A DNA stretch of 64,000 bases from a virus. Positions 32,172 through 39,956 of this stretch are shown here, one piece after another. The first letter of the stretch is position 1. The number at the start of each line of letters is the position of its first letter. The stretch spans positions 1-64,000 of the IMG/VR virus record IMGVR_UViG_3300035670_000033; one strand, 5' to 3'. Under the pieces are notes generated by a model. The model was not told the origin of the DNA and made no database searches. It worked only from the letters and a program-made list of their open reading frames with translations. A program made the position numbers and the translations under genes.

Positions 32172-32574
32172 CTAGGAACTCCTGTCGTGCGTCACGCTTC
32201 TCTGTCCGTTGTATGAAGCCTTCTATTTTGTCGGCGTCACGGAATATAAGATCTATACCGTTATATTTTTTTTGTTGCGGGTTGTCGCCCATATGGAATG
32301 GGGAGGATGCACAGCCGTCTATGGCGCGACAGGATGCTTCTATGCCGTAGTCGTGGATGGATGCGGCGATCTTGACTTTGCGGTCGTGATCTAGGACGGC
32401 ACGGGTGGAACCCATTGTCTTAACCCAATAGTCCCATACGATCTGTACCGCATCGTCGGAGATCCCTTTGGCTTTGGCGTTGCGTTGTTTGGTGGAGATC
32501 CGAGGTCGTTCCTGTTTAGGTTTATATGACTTGTTTACGCCACCGTTCGGATTGGGAAACATCTCTTCAACCAT
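32161..32574 (-). CDS. Putative replisome organiser (conserved C-terminal replication domain)
   Basis: 137 residues. After a basic N-terminus the segment VQIVWDYWVKTMGSTRAVLD .. AIDGCASSPFHMGDNPQQKK .. IFRDADKIEGFI matches the C-terminal domain of phage replication initiators of the DnaD/replisome-organiser kind. It lies beside a 750-base non-coding region that could be its origin, with a good promoter at 32582-32610. Its first codons contain one copy of the 18-bp dispersed element. Confidence 0.65.
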   Translation of the reverse strand: MVEEMFPNPNGGVNKSYKPKQERPRISTKQRNAKAKGISDDAVQIVWDYWVKTMGSTRAVLDHDRKVKIAASIHDYGIEASCRAIDGCASSPFHMGDNPQQKKYNGIDLIFRDADKIEGFIQRTEKRDARQEFLDEQ

Positions 32575-32581
32575 CAGACGA

Positions 32582-32610
32582 ACTCTACACCCTTTTACTT
32601 AAAAGGTCAA
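32582..32610 (-). promoter_or_regulatory. Leftward promoter of the replication genes
   Basis: On the minus strand TTGACC, 17 bases, TAGAGT, ending eight bases before the ATG at 32574. The spacer contains a small inverted repeat (CCTTTTAAG/TAAAAGG). Confidence 0.55.
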
Positions 32611-32611
32611 C

Positions 32612-33327
32612 ACACGTTGCCAAAATCAATAACTATCTTTTCCCGGCCGGACCAGTTAGAGGAAGTTATATCAGTGGTATCAACGTTGATGAAAAACAAA
32701 AGGAACAAACACCAGTTAGTTAATAACTTTGGAGGGTTCGGGAACCTTTACCAAATCTTTTTTGGGGCGCGTGCAGCCGAAACAGGATCCGCGATTTTTG
32801 ACAATCGCAGATTAAGATTTGATTATTGATCGCGCGCGAAAGGTTGTATACGCCACCGTGCATCTTAGATGCTTATCTGCGCTTACTATTTTTTTCGTCG
32901 CAGTCCCGTGTGTGTGGTTGTAAAAGATAGCAGACCAACAGCCCCGCCGCACGCACGTTTCAAAAATAAACCACTAGTAACGTAATATTGTGTTCGCAAG
33001 TCCCGTCTACCCGCGGGTAACCACAACATGTTGTGGGTGCGGGATCGCGAAGCGGGGCTATCCCTAGAAATGTGCAGGCATGCAGGCGGGGCTATCAGGT
33101 GTTGATAGGGTGATAGTTATCGGCGGGGCTATGAAGACCCCCATCTGAAGGACTCGTCGTGGTAGCGGGGCTGGGCTGTGAACTTAACGTCGGGTTTAGT
33201 TGCACAGCCCGCCCGTTACTTATCTAGCAATCTTAGTTCAGGCTTTTTATAAGTTGGATGGTTACGCATTGAATGTGTGAGGTCGTTGTTTCCGCCACCG
33301 TTCAATTTGGATAACTTCTTTTTAGTT
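32612..33327. other. Palindrome-rich non-coding region, candidate replication origin
   Basis: About 700 bases without a convincing gene. It holds GCGATT..AATCGC (32782 region), ACCCGCGGGT and a 16-bp perfect palindrome CCACAACATGTTGTGG (~33010-33040), four GCGGGGCT repeats (33050-33175), a partial copy (32852) and a full copy (33294) of the 18-bp dispersed element. It abuts the replisome-organiser-like gene. Origin and regulatory functions are inference. Confidence 0.45.
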
Positions 33328-33669
33328 TTAGAACTCTTCTTCGGTGCCATCTTGATCCTCTTCTTTGATTGATTGTTCTAACGCCATCAGAATGGTGAAT
33401 GCTTCTGATCTTCGGATGATCGCGTTACTGGTCATGATCGGCCAGTCTTTGATTGGTGTTGCGAAACCTTCAAAGTGTTCTTGCATTCCTTCTTCTGTTC
33501 CACAGTCTGAACAGATCTCTACGGGTTTGTGTGCGTCTTGTCCTCGTGTGAGTCGTGAGATCGCCCCTATGTACTGTCCGTGATGCGCGTTTGATGGGAT
33601 TAGCCCCTCGCAACGCGGGCAGATGCCCATGTCTATTTGTTTTGAGTGGATTCTGTTCCAAGGTTTCAT
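33328..33669 (-). CDS. Zinc-ribbon phage protein
   Basis: 113 residues from ATG 33669, which overlaps the upstream TGA; a longer frame from 33720 also exists. Cys pairs GICPRCEG and EICSDCGTEEG flank a region with ISRLTRGQDAHKP. This combination is frequent in small actinophage proteins of unknown function. Acidic C-terminus. Confidence 0.6.
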   Translation of the reverse strand: MKPWNRIHSKQIDMGICPRCEGLIPSNAHHGQYIGAISRLTRGQDAHKPVEICSDCGTEEGMQEHFEGFATPIKDWPIMTSNAIIRRSEAFTILMALEQSIKEEDQDGTEEEF

Positions 33670-33815
33670 TTTGTTCTCGTTTCTTCTAGTGGTATATGTG
33701 GTTCTTTTTTGTTTTGCCATCCGCAGATTTCTTCAAACCATTTGTCCATCCACGATGTCCGTGATGAATAGTTTACTTCTGTTATTTCCCATCCACAGTA
33801 TTTGCAGGTTCTCAT
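33666..33815 (-). CDS. Small CxxC protein
   Basis: 49 residues with RTCKYCGWEI and a later single Cys. Start ATG 33815 lies a few bases after a copy of the 18-bp element; ATGA overlap with the next gene. Zinc-binding is likely; role unknown. Confidence 0.55.
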   Translation of the reverse strand: MRTCKYCGWEITEVNYSSRTSWMDKWFEEICGWQNKKEPHIPLEETRTK

Positions 33816-33833
33816 GTTTGTATCCGCCACCGT

Positions 33834-34052
33834 TCAGTTTGGAATAGGGGTTTGTTCGTAAACCATGTATTCACCGTCGTTGTTGACTGCGATTCCTGTC
33901 ACCCAACTGTTGCGATGCTCTGATCCTGTCACACTGTACGGGTCGTCGCCGATCATGATGCGCGTTTTGTATACCGCGTTAGACATCGCCTCGTTCTCGT
34001 TTGGTGCTTCTACATCTGTTGTGACCATTGTTGTGACACGGTACTTTGCCAT
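33834..34052 (-). CDS. Hypothetical small phage protein
   Basis: 72 residues, alpha/beta, starting KYRVTTMVTTDVEAPNENEA, which resembles small phage proteins with a beta-hairpin followed by a helix. Start overlaps the upstream stop (TAATG). No Cys. Confidence 0.55.
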   Translation of the reverse strand: MAKYRVTTMVTTDVEAPNENEAMSNAVYKTRIMIGDDPYSVTGSEHRNSWVTGIAVNNDGEYMVYEQTPIPN

Positions 34053-34372
34053 TACTTGTCCTCCATATATTTTTCTACTGCTTTGAGACCCGTGCTGATG
34101 AGAAGAGAGATCGGTAGGAACGCTGATGCCTGCTTACCGTAGGTGTCACCGTTCTTTTCCACTGACTCTGCGATCAGTCGTTCTATGACATCGCTGTTGA
34201 ATGCCACATAAACATCTTTGTCGCTGATCCCATACACCAACGGTTCTAGTTCGTCTTTCTCTGTGAACACTTCTGATGGTGCTGTAAGGAATGTGACAGT
34301 GGTTCCGTCTTCATGTTGCATTCGCATCATCACATCGTCGCTGTCTTCATCTAAAAATTCAAAATCGCTCAT
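34052..34372 (-). CDS. Hypothetical phage protein
   Basis: 106 residues from ATG 34372 (AGAAAG upstream; a start 10 codons earlier would lie in the 18-bp element). Very acidic N-terminus with a beta-rich middle and a helical C-terminus (FLPISLLISTGLKAVEKYM). Not recognised. Confidence 0.5.
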   Translation of the reverse strand: MSDFEFLDEDSDDVMMRMQHEDGTTVTFLTAPSEVFTEKDELEPLVYGISDKDVYVAFNSDVIERLIAESVEKNGDTYGKQASAFLPISLLISTGLKAVEKYMEDK

Positions 34373-34397
34373 TTGTTTTCTTTCTGATGGCGTATAC

Positions 34398-34414
34398 GCC
34401 ACCGTTCGGTTTGG
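34398..34414 (-). repeat. 18-bp dispersed element, copy near 34.4 kb
   Basis: GCCACCGTTCGGTTTGG on the plus strand, just upstream (in transcription sense) of the gene starting at 34372. Other copies: 33294, 33826, 37348, 41713, 44348, 46265, 47395 and 50109, all in the same orientation. Confidence 0.7.
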
Positions 34415-34429
34415 ATAAAGCCACTTCGT

Positions 34430-34957
34430 TTAGAAGTGGTAGTCCACGATCACGATCCACTGTGAGTCAGGGTCTTTTTCTAGTCGCTTGTTCAACCACT
34501 CAGGGTTGGGTGTGTATTCCACTGTGTCATAGAACATGGTGTCTGCTGAGTACTCTCTGTTGAGAACCTTGAATGCTCTTGTGACTCTGAAGACCGCGAG
34601 ACTTTCTTTCATGCGGTTATCTTTTTCTTCGTCTGTCATTTCTGCATACGGTTTCCCGTCGTAGTCTGCGAAGTCGTATTTACGGTTGGTGAGAATGTCT
34701 TTTAGAGACACATCTCCGTACTCGCTGACAACTTTGTCTATGGTTTCTTGTGTCCATCCGCACGCAACTTCTACGAGTTTCTTGAAACCCTCAGGGTCTT
34801 GTGTGTAGTTCGTTGCGACTTTCATGTCTTGGACACGATCGTCGTCCACGATTGAACACCAATCTGACCACTCTTGTGACTCTGCGAACTGTAGTGCTCT
34901 GCCTTTCGCGTCCACTTCGTCAAATGCTTCTACTGCTAAACGGTGATATGTGTGCAT
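34430..34957 (-). CDS. Hypothetical phage protein
   Basis: 175 residues, acidic, mostly helical with a beta-rich end (QWIVIVDYHF). It contains the phrase DMKVATNYTQDPEGFKKLVE. AAGGAG is present upstream. No catalytic motif recognised. Confidence 0.55.
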   Translation of the reverse strand: MHTYHRLAVEAFDEVDAKGRALQFAESQEWSDWCSIVDDDRVQDMKVATNYTQDPEGFKKLVEVACGWTQETIDKVVSEYGDVSLKDILTNRKYDFADYDGKPYAEMTDEEKDNRMKESLAVFRVTRAFKVLNREYSADTMFYDTVEYTPNPEWLNKRLEKDPDSQWIVIVDYHF

Positions 34958-34967
34958 TTTGTTCTCC

Positions 34968-35189
34968 TTAGAATTGTCGTGAGTTCACAGGATCGCCCTG
35001 TGAGAATGTGAGTGCTGTGTAACCATCTTCGGACGGTGTATGAAACCCGTCTATGTTGTAATACCAACCGTCTAGGTCGCCTATGACGATCTGAGTGCTT
35101 TCGTCAAGACCTTCTAACGCCTTGATTAGTTGCCCGACGGTAAGAATGCCACCCGATGTTTCATTGAAGTCGTATGTTCCTAATCGCAT
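34968..35189 (-). CDS. Hypothetical small phage protein
   Basis: 73 residues. Pattern ILTVGQLIKALEGLDESTQIVIGDLDGWYYNI is found in small phage proteins with one helix and a beta-meander. The start overlaps the stop of the next upstream gene (TAATG). Confidence 0.55.
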   Translation of the reverse strand: MRLGTYDFNETSGGILTVGQLIKALEGLDESTQIVIGDLDGWYYNIDGFHTPSEDGYTALTFSQGDPVNSRQF

Positions 35190-35386
35190 TATGCAACCGC
35201 CTGTTCGGTGTCTATTTTTGTGCCGTACTGTTTTCCTAGTTTTATTGCGTCGCTGTCGTTACCGCCCTCTGCCCACTCTTGGTAGAGTGCGAGACCTGCT
35301 TCGTCAAGTGTTGAGACATCAACGATCACGCTGTGCCAAGTATTCGTAATTGTTCCGTCAAGGGTGTTGATTATCAACTTATCCAT
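35189..35386 (-). CDS. Hypothetical small phage protein
   Basis: 65 residues, beta-hairpin start (KLIINTLDGTITNTWHSVIVD) then a helix. Driven by the promoter at 35419-35447 with a TACAACTACTAG-type leader and a GGAG-like site. Confidence 0.5.
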   Translation of the reverse strand: MDKLIINTLDGTITNTWHSVIVDVSTLDEAGLALYQEWAEGGNDSDAIKLGKQYGTKIDTEQAVA

Positions 35387-35418
35387 TTTTAGTACTCCAA
35401 TTTCTAGTAGTTGTATTT

Positions 35419-35447
35419 ATTGTAGCGGTTACAAAAATATTTTGCAA
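35419..35447 (-). promoter_or_regulatory. Leftward promoter
   Basis: Minus-strand TTGCAA, 17 bases, TACAAT. The transcript would carry the ATACAACTACTAGAAA leader variant 10 bases later. Confidence 0.5.
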
Positions 35448-35465
35448 CCTTCAGCGGTTGGGTTT

Positions 35466-35819
35466 TTACACCCGAACCGCCCTACTAAGGATCTCTGCCT
35501 CAATCTCTTTCACAGGACGAGGACTCCAATAACAATCACGCTCTACCGCAGGGACACCGCCAAAGACGCTGACCGCTTCTAGTTCGCTGTACGAGAAGTA
35601 CCCGTACTCCATCTCAAACCCGTCTACAAGACCCCAAAAGGTGTCTTCGCCGTCAAACTCAATCGCATACCAAGTCCACTGTGAATACGGTGAGAAGAAC
35701 TTGACCATTGCGATCGCTTCCTTTTCAGGGTGCTTCTCGCTGTTGTAGAGAGGAGGGAGAGTGTCCCTGATCTCTTGGGTCAAGAGTAAATGCTTCCGTT
35801 TTGCTCTCTGAGTTTCCAT
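35466..35819 (-). CDS. Hypothetical phage protein
   Basis: 117 residues. Central FFSPYSQWTWYAIEFDGEDT followed by FWGLVDGFEMEYGYFSYSEL is the hallmark of a small DUF2958-like protein often carried by plasmids and phages. Function unknown. Starts in a TAATG overlap. Confidence 0.55.
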   Translation of the reverse strand: METQRAKRKHLLLTQEIRDTLPPLYNSEKHPEKEAIAMVKFFSPYSQWTWYAIEFDGEDTFWGLVDGFEMEYGYFSYSELEAVSVFGGVPAVERDCYWSPRPVKEIEAEILSRAVRV

Positions 35820-35965
35820 TACTTGATCTCCTTGTAGTTTCCGTTTTTGGTTTCTTTTAGGTTTGTATAAATGATTACTTGCCCCTCGTTATCAACATCC
35901 ATGTCGCAACTAGGGATAAGTTTTTCTAACGCTTTACGCAACTTGTCACCGTCAATAGTTTTCAT
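35819..35965 (-). CDS. Small hypothetical protein
   Basis: 48 residues: a basic helix (DGDKLRKALEKLIP) and a beta-hairpin (DNEGQVIIYTNL). TAATG overlaps at both ends place it firmly in the gene chain. Confidence 0.5.
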   Translation of the reverse strand: MKTIDGDKLRKALEKLIPSCDMDVDNEGQVIIYTNLKETKNGNYKEIK

Positions 35966-36063
35966 TATTGCTCCTCGCAATCGTGTCCGTACCAATAATC
36001 ATTCGCTTGATCTTCGTCGCGCATATCAAACACGCGATCGCATTCCGCACATTTCGCTTTCAT
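35965..36063 (-). CDS. Small zinc-binding peptide
   Basis: 32 residues: KCAECDRVF near the start and WYGHDCEE at the end, a compact CxxC..HxC set. Starts ten bases downstream of the previous gene and overlaps the next by TAATG. Confidence 0.5.
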   Translation of the reverse strand: MKAKCAECDRVFDMRDEDQANDYWYGHDCEEQ

Positions 36064-36074
36064 GATTTTGCTCC

Positions 36075-36416
36075 TTAGTTTTCTAGTGTGACTGTTGTGT
36101 CTTTTACGAATGTTGTCCACGCTGAAGTGAACTCTTCTCCGTGCTTTGCAAACCCAATGATCTCGCCATGTGGGTCACGCTCAACAATGTGAATGAGTTG
36201 TGCCATGCGTGCTGTCGCTTGTGAGAGAAGATCGTATTCTTCTTCCCAAACATTTGCCACATAGTCGCCCCAAATCAAAACGAACTTGTTGAACATTTCG
36301 CTTTCAGGTTCGGTTTCAACAATGAACATCTCTGAGATGTCTGTACGCAACTCAAACAAAACATTTGAGTTCTTGTACTTCTCGTCTTCTACGATCCCTT
36401 GTTTTAGTAATGACAT
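36075..36416 (-). CDS. Hypothetical phage protein
   Basis: 113 residues, acidic, mixed alpha/beta; ends AWTTFVKDTTVTLEN. Downstream of promoter copy 1 with TATAAT. AAGGAGC lies before the ATG. Not recognised. Confidence 0.5.
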   Translation of the reverse strand: MSLLKQGIVEDEKYKNSNVLFELRTDISEMFIVETEPESEMFNKFVLIWGDYVANVWEEEYDLLSQATARMAQLIHIVERDPHGEIIGFAKHGEEFTSAWTTFVKDTTVTLEN

Positions 36417-36460
36417 TTTTTGCTCCTTGTTTAGTAGGTTTAGTTTCGGGTTTCCCCTTA

Positions 36461-36492
36461 CCCATAATTATAGGTAAGGGGTGTAACACGGT
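36461..36492 (-). promoter_or_regulatory. ACACCC-family promoter, copy 1 (with hairpin)
   Basis: Minus strand TTACACCC, six bases, TATAAT. The -10 is flanked by a perfect 9-bp inverted repeat (CCCCTTACC/GGTAAGGGG). Confidence 0.6.
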
Positions 36493-36495
36493 TGT

Positions 36496-37113
36496 TTAGA
36501 CCGAAACGACGCTCAGTGCCTCTTTGCATTGGACTTCAATCGCTTCAAGTGTTTCTGTGACTTGCTCGTACATTGCGTCGTAGTCTTCGTCGTCTACGCC
36601 ACTCATGCTCGGGTATTCGCCCTCAATGTCTGCAACGATCTCGCCGTTGCGGAATGCGTAACCGCCACAGAACGCCATACCGCCCTCCTCGTAAGAGAGA
36701 ACGAAGTCAAGTGTTGGGAATTGCTTAGACACCCTGCGAATGCCCTCGCCGATCGGAGACCACGCTGACATGAAAGTCATGTTCAGTTCTGTTGGTGTGA
36801 TCGTTCCGAACACGCCATCAAAATCTGACCACTTAGAACCGTAGTTCGCACAATTCCAATCGTACCAATCTGCGTATCCGTACTTTGCTTTATTTGCTTT
36901 CTGCATTTCTTCCATCTGCTTTTGCTTTTCGGTTTCACCGAAAGAACCTTTTGGTGTTGCCGAAAGATCGGATGGTGTTGGTAACAGATTGTCAAGAATG
37001 CTGAACTCGTTATATGACTCACGATCGTCACCTTGAATGATCGCTTCATGGAAACGCTTGATTTCTTTTTCGTCACCTGAAACGGTGAGGTTGTTAGTGC
37101 AATAGTTTGGCAT
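36496..37113 (-). CDS. Api92/YubB-like ferredoxin-fold protein (DUF1281-type)
   Basis: 205 residues from ATG 37113 (AAGGAGaagta upstream). MPNYCTNNLTVSGDEKEIKR is the signature start of this family, followed by NLLPTP, WYDWNCANYGSKWSD and MTFMSAWSPIGEGI. Found in plasmids and phages; no known activity. Acidic C-terminus. Confidence 0.7.
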   Translation of the reverse strand: MPNYCTNNLTVSGDEKEIKRFHEAIIQGDDRESYNEFSILDNLLPTPSDLSATPKGSFGETEKQKQMEEMQKANKAKYGYADWYDWNCANYGSKWSDFDGVFGTITPTELNMTFMSAWSPIGEGIRRVSKQFPTLDFVLSYEEGGMAFCGGYAFRNGEIVADIEGEYPSMSGVDDEDYDAMYEQVTETLEAIEVQCKEALSVVSV

Positions 37114-37154
37114 TACTTCTCCTTGTTTAGTTAGGTTTATTTGCTTGCCCAATC

Positions 37155-37180
37155 AGTATGCCTCATGGGTGTAACACAGT
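37155..37180 (-). promoter_or_regulatory. ACACCC-family promoter, copy 2
   Basis: Minus strand TTACACCC, six bases, CATACT; leader AATAAACCTAACTAAACAAGGAG-like sequence follows. Confidence 0.55.
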
Positions 37181-37341
37181 TATTTTTAGTAGGGATTTTT
37201 TATTACTCTAACATTATATATAAGACAAAAACAAAAAGCAAGTATCGGATCAAAAAACTTGGAGCGATATTTAGAGCGATATTTAGTGCTAACCCGAGAT
37301 CAGATCACACACCCCAAAGCCCCCGATCGCTGTTGAGGTTT

Positions 37342-37494
37342 ATATACGCCACCGTTCGGTTTAGATACAAGCAAACAACTCATGCTAAATAACAATCGTT
37401 GCAAACTAGACAGCCCCGCATCCCAACAGCCCACCCCGACAGCCCCGCCACTCGCGCGGAAGCGCGGGACTAATGCTCGCGAACAGTTGTTCGC
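37342..37494. repeat. Composite element: 18-bp motif, GC hairpin and second hairpin
   Basis: 18-bp motif at 37348-37364, AGCCCCGC (37441) facing GCGCGGGACT (37462), and a separate perfect hairpin GCGAAC-AGTT-GTTCGC at 37479-37494. It fills the 390-base gap between divergent genes. Confidence 0.6.
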
Positions 37495-37512
37495 TCAACT
37501 ACTATCGGGACT

Positions 37513-37899
37513 ATGACAATCTCCCGAACAGACAGATGGCAATATCGTTTCAATGCGCTCGTGCAATTCACCAACAGGACAGGTTCGTCGCTTGTTCCCG
37601 CAACACAAGTTGAGGTTTATGAGGGCAAGAATGTTGCGCTTGGTGCGTGGGTCGCATACAACCGTCAGCAATATCGTGCAGGAGAACTACCGATCGTGCG
37701 ACAACAAGCGTTAGAGCAACTTGCAGGTTGGCATTGGGAGAAGCAGAAACCTGGCAGACGCTACGACACGAAGCGAGACGCAGAGATCGCACAGCGTTAC
37801 AAGAGTGGCGAGCGTGTCGGACTGATCGCTGTTAGTTTCAATCTTTCACGGCAACGAGTTCATCAAATACTCAAGAAGGTTTCAACACCCAATGTCTGA
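37513..37899 (+). CDS. Helicase-associated-domain protein with sigma-like HTH
   Basis: 128 residues. Residues ~5-75 form a helicase-associated (HA) domain: DRWQYRFNALVQFTNRTG, VPATQVEVYEGKNVALGAWV, LEQLAGWHW. Residues ~85-125 are a region-4-like HTH (DAEIAQRYKSGERVGLIAVS, LSRQRVHQILKKV). Likely a DNA-binding regulator, and a candidate for controlling the leftward promoter family. One of the few rightward genes in this region. Confidence 0.65.
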   Translation: MTISRTDRWQYRFNALVQFTNRTGSSLVPATQVEVYEGKNVALGAWVAYNRQQYRAGELPIVRQQALEQLAGWHWEKQKPGRRYDTKRDAEIAQRYKSGERVGLIAVSFNLSRQRVHQILKKVSTPNV

Positions 37900-38242
37900 T
37901 TTCAGTAACCATGACAAGCGTGATGCTTGGAAAAAGATGAGTGAGTGGTCTCACAGCATTCCTGATGATGAACTTGACAGTCTGTTTGTTGATGAAGATT
38001 GGGAAGACGAGTGGGCTAATCTTCCGCCCGTGTTGCGTGAAACACGCAGACAGGTATTCGGAAAGTTTATATTCGCTCTGTTTGGTTTATCTGTCGGCGT
38101 TGCTTTTGTGTCGTTCTTGTTGTATCAACTTGTTCAAGCGTTGGGTGTCACCGATCTAACTTTTCGTGAGTCTGTGATCGTCACATTGTGTGTTGCGTTC
38201 ATTCGTTACATTGACGCAGGAGTAATGAAACAGATCCGATAA
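37892..38242 (+). CDS. Small membrane protein
   Basis: 116 residues. Acidic cytoplasmic N-terminus, one strong membrane helix (FALFGLSVGVAFVSFLLYQL) and a weaker second (ESVIVTLCVAFIRYI). Overlaps the HA-domain gene by eight bases. Not recognised. Confidence 0.55.
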   Translation: MSDFSNHDKRDAWKKMSEWSHSIPDDELDSLFVDEDWEDEWANLPPVLRETRRQVFGKFIFALFGLSVGVAFVSFLLYQLVQALGVTDLTFRESVIVTLCVAFIRYIDAGVMKQIR

Positions 38243-38253
38243 ACACATCAGGA

Positions 38254-38271
38254 CGCACTCTTGCGAGTGCG
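38254..38271 (+). terminator. Terminator-like hairpin after the rightward pair
   Basis: CGCACTC-TTGC-GAGTGCG, perfect 7-bp stem, 12 bases after the stop. A second hairpin AAAGGA-GAAG-TCCTTT lies ~30 bases on, before convergent genes meet. Confidence 0.5.
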
Positions 38272-38371
38272 CCCTGAGCGGAGAAGCGAAAGGTGAAAGG
38301 AGAAGTCCTTTCGTTCCTCTAGCGGTAAAGAATAACATATGAGTTATATGTCATTCTGAAGCGATCAGGTT

Positions 38372-39868
38372 TTACCCCAATCGCTTTCCGTTTAGTCGTG
38401 TATATGTTTCCTGCCACTTTCTTGGATACCAACGGTTCGGTTTCTTTCCGACCGAAAGTTGCTTCAACAGTGCAAGTCCGTCATTCACATTGTGTGCCAT
38501 AAACACTTTGTGCTTCAAGACTTCTTTTATGCAGTCCATTGCCAAGATGTCGTGGTATCCACCGTATTGACCGCCTGTGCCAAGACCGTGAACCTGACCG
38601 TCTGTAATCCACACGATCGGAGTTGATGAACGCTTGCGTTGTTTGATCGCCCAACGAATTGCTTCGCCGTCTACGCCGTTGCCACCATTCCGTTCAGGAA
38701 GTTTGTCTACCATTTTCCCATCTTTTGCAAGAATGAGAAGGTTCGGTTTCACATTGTTTCGGTCTGCTGAATAAACCGCAACAGTGCAACCTGGACTTGC
38801 TTCCGTGATGTCAAGAATGTTTTTGTTGTTGAGAGACATTGAACCTGAACCGTCAATCAAGACGATACCGCCGTTGCCTTTCTTGTATCGGTCAAACACT
38901 CGCTTCTCGGGGTCTGCAAGTGCGTTACCAATTCTGCGAGGGTTACGACCCATGTTGCTTGCAACACGCTTGCGACCGAGACCGCCATGCGCTTTGCGAG
39001 TGAGTGGGAGATTACCAACAATAAGTTTTCCCCAAGTCGGTACTGCACCGCTACCTCGTTGTGAAGGTTCAGTCGGTTTTACTTTCTTTGGGTCTGCTTT
39101 CGGTTTCTGTGGTTTATCTGTTGCACCGTTGCCGTTCTTGGTTTCTTTTTCTGCGTTGCCTTCTTGCTTCGCTTCGTTCTCTTGCTTCGCTTCGGTTTCG
39201 CCGTCCTCGTTTTCGTTCTCATCAACAGGTGGGTTTGCCAAACGATCAATCCACTCTGCAATTCGCTCTGTGTGTGCGAACCCCATTGGTGCGAGACCTG
39301 TGCGCTCATCTATTTCTGTTGAACCGAGTGTGCCTGTCTTGTGTGCTTTGACGAACTCTTTCTCCACTGCTTTCACAATGTCTCGGAGTGTTGTTCCCCA
39401 TGCACGATTTACTCTGCGTACACCTGTGAGGAAGTCTTTGCCACCACCACAAACCGAGTAACCGACTGCTGTATAAACCGCACTCGCCCAATCGCCTTGC
39501 TCTGCGACACGCATTCCTGTAGTGAGTTCGCTTCCGTCTGCCAACAGATCAACATCAAACCCTGCTTTCTTGATAAGAAAGTTCACACGAACTTCCTCAA
39601 CAACGATCAGTGCATTCTCTGTTGCGATCTTGCGTTCAATCCACTTCGGGAAGTCGTCCGCAGGTGAGAACCGTGCGTGTGCCATTTCATGCGCACGGAT
39701 TACACGATCAACTTGTTCGTCACCAACAGGAACGACCATGTGCTTTGTAACAACATTGGTCATTGGTTTGCCACGAACAGGTGCGCAAGTATCTACTTGC
39801 CATGCGCCCGAGTCTTTATCTTTGCGCCCCAACATTTCGGGGAGTGGTCTGATTTCTACTTTTTGCAT
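38372..39868 (-). CDS. HEXXH metallopeptidase-like / VWA-domain protein
   Basis: 498 residues. N-terminal part has H60-EMA-H64 with downstream E91/E92 (VVEEVRVN), the zincin layout seen in VWA-associated peptidase-like domains. A long charged linker rich in Glu, Lys and Asn (~215-275) is followed by a VWA domain with MIDAS motif DGSGSM (339-344) and later TDGQVHG. The MoxR ATPase next door makes a CobS/CobT-like or MoxR-VWA pair: the ATPase remodels a target bound by the VWA. Driven by promoter copy 3. Confidence 0.75.
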   Translation of the reverse strand: MQKVEIRPLPEMLGRKDKDSGAWQVDTCAPVRGKPMTNVVTKHMVVPVGDEQVDRVIRAHEMAHARFSPADDFPKWIERKIATENALIVVEEVRVNFLIKKAGFDVDLLADGSELTTGMRVAEQGDWASAVYTAVGYSVCGGGKDFLTGVRRVNRAWGTTLRDIVKAVEKEFVKAHKTGTLGSTEIDERTGLAPMGFAHTERIAEWIDRLANPPVDENENEDGETEAKQENEAKQEGNAEKETKNGNGATDKPQKPKADPKKVKPTEPSQRGSGAVPTWGKLIVGNLPLTRKAHGGLGRKRVASNMGRNPRRIGNALADPEKRVFDRYKKGNGGIVLIDGSGSMSLNNKNILDITEASPGCTVAVYSADRNNVKPNLLILAKDGKMVDKLPERNGGNGVDGEAIRWAIKQRKRSSTPIVWITDGQVHGLGTGGQYGGYHDILAMDCIKEVLKHKVFMAHNVNDGLALLKQLSVGKKPNRWYPRKWQETYTRLNGKRLG

Positions 39869-39928
39869 ATTTCCAACTTTCGTTTCTAGGTTTATGTCTC
39901 TTGCTTAGGGAGGCTTGCTTACACCCCC

Positions 39929-39955
39929 ACCTTACGGCAGGGGTGTAACGAGGTT
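39929..39955 (-). promoter_or_regulatory. ACACCC-family promoter, copy 3 (with hairpin)
   Basis: Minus strand TTACACCC, six bases, TAAGGT. The site is part of an inverted repeat ACACCCC..GGGGTGT. Leader TAGGTTTAT complement at 39887-39895. Confidence 0.55.
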
Positions 39956-39956
39956 A

